Shown: positions 19,553 through 26,187 of the stretch, in pieces
How positions within the stretch are numbered: the stretch's first letter is position 1
Layout of the letters: each line of letters starts with the position of its first letter
Source: Phocaeicola salanitronis DSM 18170
GTDB taxonomy: Bacteria; Bacteroidota; Bacteroidia; Bacteroidales; Bacteroidaceae
NCBI RefSeq assembly: GCF_000190575.1
Contig: NC_015164.1
Span: 1,240,001 to 1,304,000 of the forward strand
Length of the DNA: 64,000 bases
Direction of reading: 5' to 3'
Notes under the pieces: generated by a model
Told to the model about the DNA's origin: nothing
What the model saw: the letters and a program-made list of their open reading frames with translations, nothing else
Database searches by the model: none
Translations under genes and position numbers: made by a program

Positions 19553-19959
19553 TTCCGCTGGTATTCTTCGGTGAGCGCCATCACTTTCCTGCACACGAGT
19601 ATCAGTTCCAGGTTGGACTTCTCCAGCCGGTAGAGCAAAGCCATCGCCCGTTTTTCCCCGAAGTTGTTGCGGATGGAACGTACCACCTGGTTGTAGTTGT
19701 TGCCCACCGCCTGGAACTGTCTGTAAAATTCGGTCAATCGGACGTAATAATCCATAGTTACCTTGTCCACCTTCACCACTTTGAGTGTGCCTCCAAAGAC
19801 GGCCTTCTTGATGAAAAGCGTGCGGTCCCTGGCTCCCGATTCCGCCAACAGTCTGTCGAACTTCGTCTTCTCCGCCGCATTCAGGCGGAAGCTGTATTTG
19901 TAGTCCGCCGGATCGTTTTTTGGCTTCCTGCCTGTTCTTGTCCTTGTGTCTTTACCCAT
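19537..19959 (-). CDS. mobA: MobA, relaxosome accessory DNA-binding protein
   Basis: A 140-aa basic protein beginning MGKDTRTRTGRKPKNDPADY. The first half is typical of the ribbon-helix-helix accessory proteins that bind oriT and recruit the relaxase (SFRLNAAEKTKFDRLL is the helix-turn region); the second half contains the conserved QAVGNNYNQVVRSI helix. An upstream in-frame ATG exists at 20142, but it would run through the hairpins of the oriT candidate, so 19959 is the better start. The first gene of a leftward mobA-mobB-mobC operon. Confidence 0.88.
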   Translation of the reverse strand: MGKDTRTRTGRKPKNDPADYKYSFRLNAAEKTKFDRLLAESGARDRTLFIKKAVFGGTLKVVKVDKVTMDYYVRLTEFYRQFQAVGNNYNQVVRSIRNNFGEKRAMALLYRLEKSNLELILVCRKVMALTEEYQRKWLQR

Positions 19960-19984
19960 ATATTTCCCTTGTTTTCGACTTTGG

Positions 19985-20210
19985 AGAAAAACGCCCGCTC
20001 CGGGCGGGTCGGAGGTCTTTGTCGGGCAGAAGCATTTCTGTCGGACAAAGACACAACTTGCTCTGTTCGTTTGAACAGAGAATCCGCCTTCGCCGGATTG
20101 CCGTGCGACGCTTGCGGAGCATGGCAGGCCGGTGAAGCGCATTTCTCTCTTCCGTCATGGTTCACGGTGCAAAATTAGTTCCTTTTAACGGGCTGTCAAA
20201 CAGCCGTTTG
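19985..20210. other. Candidate oriT of the ICE
   Basis: The DNA directly upstream of mobA holds a run of hairpins. They are CGCCCG/CGGGCG (19992-20006), a nested TCTTTGTC/GACAAAGA (20016-20051) around CAGAA/TTCTG, a perfect CTCTGTTC/GAACAGAG (20061-20080), AATCCG/CGGATT (20081-20099) and GGCTGT/ACAGCC (20191-20205). In Bacteroidales conjugative elements oriT lies beside the mob genes. The nic site cannot be read. Confidence 0.5.
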
Positions 20211-20289
20211 CATGACATGTGAAGACATCCGATGCCGTATCATGCCAAAGCATTCCACTGATAACCCATGGGACGGAAATACTTCCTAC

Positions 20290-20480
20290 TTTTGACGTGA
20301 CGCAAGGGGGCATGCAGTGCTATGCATCCGTTCATGTACTGCCATACGGACCGCCATACGCAAAATATAGCAGGGATGTCTTGCTTCCAACATTGCATGG
20401 ATGCCATGTATGCGGCAATGCCGGACGGGATGCATTGCCACACGAAACACATTGCCCTGTCGCGTACTATGAGAGCGAAC
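20290..20480. other. CAT/TGCA-rich non-coding block, left of DUF3408 gene
   Basis: Dense in GCAT, TGCAT and CATG words, with several near-palindromes (GCATGC, ATGCAT) and the 13-mer ATTGCATGGATGC at 20392-20404, repeated exactly at 21055-21067. It has no credible gene. With the block at 20880-21230 it brackets a DUF3408 gene and lies next to the ParA gene, which suggests a centromere-like or oriT-related site. Confidence 0.4.
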
Positions 20481-20514
20481 CGGAAAACGAATATTCACCT
20501 AAATTCAAGAAATT

Positions 20515-20877
20515 ATGAGAAAGAAGAAAAGCCTGTTTGAAAGCCTGTGCCGGAAAAAGGAAAGCGGCGGTACCATCCTGGTAGAGCAAATAACACTCGG
20601 TGCCATTCCGGATGACCGGGAAGGAAACACAGCCGAAGACTTGCGGATGCAGGAAACCTATGAAGACCTCTTCCTGAACCGCAACGAAACCGTGCACCGC
20701 AAGCAGACTTACATCAGTTGTGAAACCTACTCCCTGCTTGCCCGCATATTGCCCATGGTCAAGGAAGGGATGACCGTGCCCGCCTTCCTGGACAATGTGC
20801 TGGCCCACCACCTGAAAACCTACGGGGCAGAACTGGAAGAACTGTTTCACCGCAAGCTGGGCGATGTGAAATTCTGA
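20515..20877 (+). CDS. DUF3408 protein (partition/transfer accessory)
   Basis: A 120-aa protein whose C-terminal half (TYISCETYSLLARILPMV, then TVPAFLDNVLAHHLKTYGAE) is the DUF3408 signature found in TraB-like proteins of Bacteroides conjugative transposons. The pattern (strand, two helices) resembles ribbon-helix-helix DNA binders. The N-terminal half is acidic and probably disordered. A second member of the family follows at 22033 with the same strand-helix core (TYIHDALYRAIAGVLPVI). The gene is flanked on both sides by CAT/TGCA-rich non-coding DNA that its product could bind. Confidence 0.75.
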   Translation: MRKKKSLFESLCRKKESGGTILVEQITLGAIPDDREGNTAEDLRMQETYEDLFLNRNETVHRKQTYISCETYSLLARILPMVKEGMTVPAFLDNVLAHHLKTYGAELEELFHRKLGDVKF

Positions 20878-20879
20878 GT

Positions 20880-21230
20880 GCAGCCTTGCAACAGGTATCG
20901 TGACATGGTACAGCCACCGTTGCATTACTTGCCGTAACACAGTACATACAGGGATGCAACAGGTATGACGGTGCATCGGATATGTCAATGCCTTGTAACC
21001 TGTAACGCCCTGCATTGCCTCCTGCAAGTATGGCCCTGATGTATTCCATATTATATTGCATGGATGCATTGGTGACAATCCTGCCATGCGTTCTTTGATA
21101 CCATACACTTTGGCGTATATACAGTGCCCTATCGTATATGCTGCATTGTAGCAATGGGCGCTGTGTATGCAGCAAGGTACTGGTGCAAGGCATTCCGTAT
21201 GGCAATCCTTATCTGCAAGCATAACCAATC
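20880..21230. other. CAT/TGCA-rich non-coding block upstream of traA
   Basis: The 370-bp gap between the DUF3408 gene and the ParA gene has the same word usage as 20290-20480 (TGCAT, GCAATG, GTAT/ATAC) and a second exact copy of ATTGCATGGATGC at 21055-21067. I see no supported gene in it. Open frames here are rich in Cys, His and Met simply because of the TGCAT repeats. Confidence 0.4.
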
Positions 21231-21247
21231 AATCCAAAGAAAATACA

Positions 21248-22018
21248 ATGGAAAAGAAGAAAGAACCTTTGTTCGTTGCCTTGAGCAACCAGAAAGGAGG
21301 CGTCGGCAAGTCCACGCTGACGATACTCCTTGCCAGTTATTTCCACTACCGGAAAGGCAGAAACGTGCTGGTCGTGGACTGCGACTATCCGCAGCACAGC
21401 ATCCGCGACATCCGGGAATGGGACATCAAGACAGTGGAAAAGAACGAAAAGCTCCAGGGAAAGCTGCTGGAGCAGTTCGAGGGAAGCGAGCGGAAAGCCT
21501 ATACCGTGCTGACCTCCACCCCCGAAGACGCCAAGCAGACCGCCTACGAATTCCTGGACCGTTCGGAAACCTCCTATGACCTTGTGCTGACCGACCTGCC
21601 CGGAACGGTGAATGCCGCAGGCGTATTCCGCTCCCTGGTGAACATGGACTATCTGTTCGTGCCGGTGACACAGAACCGGATGGTCATGCAGAGCAGCATG
21701 AACTTCGTGCTTGCCATCCGGGAACTGCTTTCCCGCAATGACAGTTTCCCGCTGAAGGACATCCGCCTGTTCTGGAACTGCATGGACCGCCGGGTGTCCA
21801 AGGAACTTTACCGCGCCTACACGGAAATCTTCCGCCACCTGAAGCTGAAGACGCTGGAAACCGTGTTGCCGAAGGCAGAACGCTTCAACCGGGGCATCTG
21901 CACGGACGGCCAAGTATTCCGCAGCACGCTGTTCCCTCCTTCGCCTTCCCTGCTGAAAGGGAGCCACATCGACCTGCTTGCCGACGAACTGGAAACGATA
22001 CTCGGACTTACTGACTAA
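21248..22018 (+). CDS. traA: TraA, ParA-family ATPase
   Basis: A ParA/MinD ATPase, 256 aa from the ATG at 21248 (MEKKKEPLFVALSNQKGGVG). The deviant Walker A KGGVGKST with its signature Lys is at about residues 16-23, the A' region reads VLVVDCDYPQHS and the Walker B region VLTDLPGT. This is the first gene (traA) of the classical Bacteroides tra region. ParA proteins position DNA or protein complexes along the nucleoid; here it may stabilise the excised circle or place the transfer complex. It lies between two DUF3408 genes that are plausible ParB-like partners. Confidence 0.85.
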   Translation: MEKKKEPLFVALSNQKGGVGKSTLTILLASYFHYRKGRNVLVVDCDYPQHSIRDIREWDIKTVEKNEKLQGKLLEQFEGSERKAYTVLTSTPEDAKQTAYEFLDRSETSYDLVLTDLPGTVNAAGVFRSLVNMDYLFVPVTQNRMVMQSSMNFVLAIRELLSRNDSFPLKDIRLFWNCMDRRVSKELYRAYTEIFRHLKLKTLETVLPKAERFNRGICTDGQVFRSTLFPPSPSLLKGSHIDLLADELETILGLTD

Positions 22019-22032
22019 AAATACAGCATACT

Positions 22033-22452
22033 ATGGCAAACAGAAACCGTAAAATATACGATGTGGACGAGGATGTCCTCAAACGGGTAGTGGCGGGGGA
22101 TACGGCCGCCCTCGAAGAAATGACGGACAACGGCGCATCCCTTTCGCCTCAAAGGAAGGACACAAAAGACGGGGAAAAGGAAATGAAACCCCTTTACGGG
22201 GCACCACCGGAACAGGAAGCGTACCGGAAACGCTTTCTTGCGGAACGTCTCAAAGGCACCCGGCGGCAGACCTACATCCACGATGCGCTGTACCGCGCCA
22301 TCGCGGGTGTACTGCCGGTAATCGCACCGGACCTGTCGGTGCCCGCTTTCGTGAACAACGTGCTTTCAGACCACCTAAAGCAGTATGAAGAAATTATCAA
22401 TGGGATTTATAATGAAAAAGCCACTCAAAAACCTATACAATGGAAGAAGTAA
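22033..22452 (+). CDS. DUF3408 protein, TraB/TraC position
   Basis: A 139-aa protein with an acidic N-terminus and a C-terminal DUF3408 domain (TYIHDALYRAIAGVLPVIAP, then SVPAFVNNVLSDHLKQYEEI). It follows traA by 14 bp and overlaps traD by 13 bp, so it is part of the same transcript. Like the 20515 product it is a likely small DNA-binding partner of the ParA ATPase. The exact Tra letter differs between elements, so none is given. Confidence 0.75.
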   Translation: MANRNRKIYDVDEDVLKRVVAGDTAALEEMTDNGASLSPQRKDTKDGEKEMKPLYGAPPEQEAYRKRFLAERLKGTRRQTYIHDALYRAIAGVLPVIAPDLSVPAFVNNVLSDHLKQYEEIINGIYNEKATQKPIQWKK

Positions 22453-23114
22453 TCTATCTGTCGGTACGGACGGCCTGTGCCGCCTATATCTTATATAAAG
22501 TATGGCAAACGAAAAGCCAAGTCAAAAGAATCTGTGATGCGCTGTATGCCGTTTCCTCCTCCGCCCAAGCGGAGAAAAAAGAAACACCGGTTCCGGGAGC
22601 GTCTCCGGAACCGGATGTGATGGGCGGTACACAGTCCGTCTATTTAGACGAGAACACGGGCGAAACGGGAGCCCCTTTCCTGAGCCTGCCTCTGGAGAAA
22701 GATTTTATCGGCGAAGAAACAGAAACGCCGGATGAGGACGTGGAATGTACGCTGGACCTGGAACGGATGCGCATGTTGCAAGAGGAACAGGAGGAACTGG
22801 ATGCTATGAATATACCCACGGAAGCCGTGTCGCAACCGGTAACACAGGCGGACCTGGTGAACATGGCCGACGTGCTGTTCAACCGGAACCGGGCCAGGGA
22901 AAACGAGGAACAGTCGTCCCGTGCCGCCCTTACGTTGCATGCGATACGTGAAACGGAAATGTTCGCGGTCATTGAGGCGCAGGTGGAAAATAAGGAGGTC
23001 ATCGAGGAATTGATGGGACGGTATCTGGATGAAGAGGGGAATCCGAAGCCGGTCAGGCACGGCACTCCTCCTAAAAATGAGTCCAGAAAGGATTGGAAAA
23101 CACTGATAGCGTAA
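22440..23114 (+). CDS. traD: TraD-like conjugal transfer protein
   Basis: A 224-aa protein with an N-terminal hydrophobic helix (VIYLSVRTACAAYILYKVW, residues 3-21) followed by an acidic, largely disordered middle and a helical C-terminal part (QADLVNMADVLFNRNRARE). This is the layout of TraD in CTnDOT-type tra regions, always between the DUF3408 gene and traE. A MITE has inserted 4 bp after its stop codon, and a two-gene defence cassette separates it from traE. Function unknown beyond linkage to transfer. Confidence 0.65.
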   Translation: MEEVIYLSVRTACAAYILYKVWQTKSQVKRICDALYAVSSSAQAEKKETPVPGASPEPDVMGGTQSVYLDENTGETGAPFLSLPLEKDFIGEETETPDEDVECTLDLERMRMLQEEQEELDAMNIPTEAVSQPVTQADLVNMADVLFNRNRARENEEQSSRAALTLHAIRETEMFAVIEAQVENKEVIEELMGRYLDEEGNPKPVRHGTPPKNESRKDWKTLIA

Positions 23115-23118
23115 ATAA

Positions 23119-23310
23119 GAAGCTGTTTTGAATTTCTCCAAAAAGTTTTTCTTGGCTTGATGTACCCGTTTTCGTGTGTGCTTTGGGCGATTTTTTGGTC
23201 CTTTTCGCTCCTGTTCTTCGTCAGATAGCCCGCTATCTTCCTCATCACAGAAGCGAAAATGCCTCAAAAACTCATCCCAAATCATCGCACGATAAATTCA
23301 AAACAGCTTC
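23119..23310. mobile_element. 192-bp MITE with perfect 17-bp terminal inverted repeats
   Basis: The left end GAAGCTGTTTTGAATTT (23119-23135) is the exact reverse complement of the right end at 23294-23310. TAA flanks both sides (23116-23118 and 23311-23313), fitting the TNA target duplication of the IS1031 group of the IS5 family. The interior holds nested dyads, including GATAG-CCCG-CTATC at 23225-23238 and TCGCT/AGCGA outside it, and encodes nothing convincing. It would be mobilised in trans by a matching transposase. Confidence 0.8.
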
Positions 23311-23397
23311 TAAAGAATCAAATAAAAAACGTCCGGCACAGCCGCTTCATACCTGTAATGAGGGTCTGGTCTGTGCCGGGCGTTGTTACTCTTCCTG

Positions 23398-24279
23398 TCA
23401 CAAGGGCAGTTCCTGCAATTTCCCGATATCTGTCCTGATGCGGGTAATTTCATCGTATTGCCCAAAAGCCAGAGCCGACCTCATGACATTCTGTTCAAAA
23501 TCTACCCCGGTATTTTCACACAGTTTTTTCCCGATGGACACCAATGCATTGTAGAGGTCATGGCCACGGACATACAGGTATGCATTCGTTTCCCGCAGTC
23601 CCAAAGCTTCATAGCGGCCCCTCTCCACTCCAACGTCAAACCCGTATTGCGCAGCCATGTCCACCGTTTCAGCAGCCAGATTTTCTTGCAGGCGCTTCAG
23701 GAAAGCCGCGCCGTTGCCCAGTTCATCCCCTTGCCGGTATTGAAGCGCGACACACCGGTGAAAGTCGCCCCGTTTGAAACGGGGATGATTCTCCCTTTCC
23801 TGATGCAGCATCAACAGAAAAGGCTCGTACACGATCCGGGAATATCCTTCCAGAAAAGAGTGGAAGTCAAATGGTTTTCTTCCTTCCACCTCATCAAAGG
23901 CTTGCTGCAATTTGCCGGCAAACGCACAATGGTTTTCCCAAGAATAAGTATAGGTCTGCAGGATACCCTTTTCCGCCCGCAAGTCCTCACCGGAAAGATA
24001 ACGGAGGTCACTGTCTATGCAGATGAAGAACCGTCGTGACAGAAAATCCTTGTACTTCAAGCATTGCGTACATCCGGTCGTGGAAGTGCCTTTCTCATTG
24101 GTCGTTGCCCGCATGAACTTGTAATGTCCCGTGCGGTATTGGGAAAGACACTGCTGCCAGAACCAGATGTCGTCCGTGTCTTCCACATGAACCACGGCAT
24201 CTACGTTGTAGAGCCTGGCGGATGCCGCCAGCCCTTTTGCCGCTTTGGCATAAAAGTCACGCTTGTCCGCTTCCATCAT
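23398..24279 (-). CDS. DUF4435 TOPRIM-type protein, AriB-like effector
   Basis: A 293-aa DUF4435 protein with the start chosen at 24279 because ATG overlaps the ATPase stop as ATGA. TOPRIM features are visible: an acidic turn after a strand (VVHVEDTDD, E33) and DxD in FFICIDSDLRYL (D89, D91). A Cys pair in GCTQC (C70, C73) lies between them. In PARIS anti-phage systems the DUF4435 protein AriB is the nuclease held by the ATPase AriA and released by phage anti-restriction proteins, after which it cuts tRNA. Here the same gene order and coupling occur, so I call it PARIS-like. The pair sits inside the tra region, between traD and traE, in the opposite direction to transfer genes. Confidence 0.72.
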   Translation of the reverse strand: MMEADKRDFYAKAAKGLAASARLYNVDAVVHVEDTDDIWFWQQCLSQYRTGHYKFMRATTNEKGTSTTGCTQCLKYKDFLSRRFFICIDSDLRYLSGEDLRAEKGILQTYTYSWENHCAFAGKLQQAFDEVEGRKPFDFHSFLEGYSRIVYEPFLLMLHQERENHPRFKRGDFHRCVALQYRQGDELGNGAAFLKRLQENLAAETVDMAAQYGFDVGVERGRYEALGLRETNAYLYVRGHDLYNALVSIGKKLCENTGVDFEQNVMRSALAFGQYDEITRIRTDIGKLQELPL

Positions 24280-25118
24280 GGCCGCTCCAAATCTTGAATG
24301 AACACAATCTTGTCCTCCCAACCATTGGCAAAGATATTCGGGGAATGGGTGGTCAGTATCACCTGGCAATACGGATTCAATTGCCGTATCCATTCGATCA
24401 GACGATCCTGCCAGCTGATGTGCAGGGAGATTTCCGGCTCGTCCATCAACAATACATTCGGTTTCTCTTCCTGAAGGAAAACGGTAGTCAGGATCAGCAG
24501 CATCTGCTTTTCGCCGGAAGAAAGCTGGTCCAGTTGGATTTTCTCATCCGAAACATAAATCACGTTCCCTTCAGAATCGACTATATTTTCACCCTCTTTC
24601 GTCACGAGTTTTCCTCCCGTTCCCCGGATCGAAAAGACCAAGGCATTACTTTGCGGGTCTATTGTAATTTCTTTGCCTGTTTCTTTAAATAAGGTATTGA
24701 CCAATTTGAAAAAAGTGTCGATCCGTTTCTGAATCATTTCCGCCTTGTCCGGATAGTTCAACATCTTCATCCGGTAATCGAAAAACGAAGTGCCTTCCCC
24801 GTTCTGGTTGATGACGTGTTTGAGTTCCTGAAGCAACATGCTTTCCGTCTTTTTCTTCGCGTTGGCAGGCACATCAAATGAACGGATGTATGTGACCGGA
24901 CTGCCAATGGCTGTGCCGCTGACGGATTCGGCAATCCCTTTCTTTATTTTCTGTCCGGTATAGTAATCCGACATCAGGTTGAGCAGGGTCGTCTTTCCAC
25001 AGCCGTTGATACCGACAAGGATATTCACATCATCATGTATGCCTTCCCATTGCAGGTCAAGCCTTCCCCACATCCTCCGTACCTGAAACCAGCCTATATA
25101 TTTGCTTTTATTTTCCAT
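24276..25118 (-). CDS. ABC/AAA-type ATPase, AriA-like partner of DUF4435
   Basis: A 280-aa ABC-type ATPase. Walker A is GINGCGKTT (about residues 36-44), the signature LSSGEKQMLL (about 195), Walker B NVLLMDEPEISLH (about 218-230) and the H-loop TTHSP (about 255). It lacks the long arm of SMC proteins. Its stop overlaps the DUF4435 start, a pairing diagnostic of PARIS and related ATPase-effector systems. It is shorter than typical AriA (about 450 aa), so it may be a compact variant or another OLD-like system rather than canonical PARIS. Confidence 0.78.
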   Translation of the reverse strand: MENKSKYIGWFQVRRMWGRLDLQWEGIHDDVNILVGINGCGKTTLLNLMSDYYTGQKIKKGIAESVSGTAIGSPVTYIRSFDVPANAKKKTESMLLQELKHVINQNGEGTSFFDYRMKMLNYPDKAEMIQKRIDTFFKLVNTLFKETGKEITIDPQSNALVFSIRGTGGKLVTKEGENIVDSEGNVIYVSDEKIQLDQLSSGEKQMLLILTTVFLQEEKPNVLLMDEPEISLHISWQDRLIEWIRQLNPYCQVILTTHSPNIFANGWEDKIVFIQDLERP

Positions 25119-25138
25119 ACAAATTCATTTTTGAAATA

Positions 25139-25146
25139 CAAAACTA
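25139..25146 (-). promoter_or_regulatory. Candidate -7 box (TAGTTTTG) of the ATPase/DUF4435 operon
   Basis: Read on the minus strand it matches TAnnTTTG and lies 20 bp upstream of the ATPase start codon, giving a very short leader. A TTTG occurs upstream, but at a shorter spacing than the usual 19-20 bp. The rest of the 25119-25565 gap holds the traE promoter and no gene I can support. Confidence 0.4.
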
Positions 25147-25518
25147 TTAAAATTCAGGCAAATGCACAACTCCTGTCTGGCAAAATTGCTGAAACTGCGT
25201 TGTTTTCAACCCGTTCCATTGCCTATGGCATTATTTTTCTGATAGAGAACAGACAGCCCTTAAACAAAAAGTTCCGCCCTGGTACGCTGGTCTGCGGGAA
25301 GCGTGGCGGATTCTAGCGATGCAAAGGTATGCTTTTTATCTTACACTGCAAAACCCTGGATTGGAAATCCGAACGGGGCATTTATAATGTTACATGTAGC
25401 ATGGTTTCTGATAGCTAAAATAAAGCATAAAGGATGCTGAATCATTTTTGGGGCTGACACCTGAAGACATCTGTCGCCATGTGATGAAACGCCTGTACCA
25501 TGCCACATTCTCCGCCTC

Positions 25519-25526
25519 TATATTTG
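25519..25526 (+). promoter_or_regulatory. -7 box (TATATTTG) of the traE operon
   Basis: An exact TAnnTTTG match, 40 bp upstream of the traE start. No clear -33 TTTG is present at the right distance, which is common for regulated tra promoters. The tra genes from 25566 to 35816 run without an obvious internal promoter, so this is the probable source of the structural tra transcript. Confidence 0.5.
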
Positions 25527-25565
25527 CACCGAAATCAATTGTGTAACCCCAAAAACGATTCAAGC

Positions 25566-25862
25566 ATGAGAAAAAGAATCCTTTTTACCGCATTGAGCGT
25601 GTTAGTGACAGCAGGGGCTTTCGCCCAGGGCGAGGGACTTGCAGGCATCAACGAGGCCACCAGCCTCATGACCAGCTATTTTGACCCGGCGACGAAACTG
25701 TGTTACGCCATCGGCGCCGTACTCGGTCTGGTGGGCGGCATCAAAACCTACGGAAAGTTTTCCAGCGGGGACCCCGACACGTCGAAGACCGCCGCGAGCT
25801 GGTTCTTCGCCTGCATTTTCCTGATTGTGGCCGCCACCATCCTGCGTTCCTTCTTCCTCTGA
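25566..25862 (+). CDS. traE: TraE (DUF4134) membrane protein
   Basis: A 98-aa protein from the ATG at 25566 (MRKRILFTALSVLVTAGAFA). It has a signal peptide ending at AFAQG and two hydrophobic helices around LCYAIGAVLGLVGGIKTYG and WFFACIFLIVAATILRSFF. Size and topology match VirB2-like pilin or channel subunits, and DUF4134 is the TraE family of CTnDOT-type elements. It heads the structural transfer operon. Confidence 0.9.
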   Translation: MRKRILFTALSVLVTAGAFAQGEGLAGINEATSLMTSYFDPATKLCYAIGAVLGLVGGIKTYGKFSSGDPDTSKTAASWFFACIFLIVAATILRSFFL

Positions 25863-25866
25863 GCCT

Positions 25867-26187
25867 ATGGAATACGACGTGAACAAAGGCGTAGGGAAAC
25901 AGGTGGAGTTCAAGGGGCTGACCGCCATGTACCTCTTCATCCTGGCGGGCGGGCTCGCCGCCGTGCTGCTGGCGGTGGTCGTCCTGTACCTCGCCGGTGC
26001 GGGGCAATGGACCTGCATTCTGGGCGGCATCTTCGCCGGCAGCCTGCTGGCCTGGGGCGTGTTCCGGCTGAACGCGCGGTTCGGCGAGCACGGACTGATG
26101 AAGATGCTGGCAGAAAAGCGCCATCCACGCTACCTGATCCGGCGCAGAAAGATATTCCGAATGTTGAACCCTGAAAGAAAGCCATGA
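25867..26187 (+). CDS. traF: TraF (DUF4133) membrane protein
   Basis: A 106-aa protein with two adjacent transmembrane helices (YLFILAGGLAAVLLAVVVLY and CILGGIFAGSLLAWGVFRL) and a basic C-terminus (RRRKIFRMLNPERKP). This VirB3-like layout is the DUF4133/TraF family, invariably between traE and traG. It starts 4 bp after traE and overlaps traG by 4 bp, indicating coupled translation of the inner-membrane part of the channel. Confidence 0.9.
   Translation: MEYDVNKGVGKQVEFKGLTAMYLFILAGGLAAVLLAVVVLYLAGAGQWTCILGGIFAGSLLAWGVFRLNARFGEHGLMKMLAEKRHPRYLIRRRKIFRMLNPERKP

Noticed and set aside
20240..21228. Several overlapping open frames rich in Cys, His and Met
   Set aside because: Translations of TGCAT repeats in all frames; no frame is consistent with a protein.
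22640..23285. Long minus-strand open frames over the end of traD and the MITE
   Set aside because: They cross the MITE ends and lie antisense to traD; the MITE structure explains the sequence.
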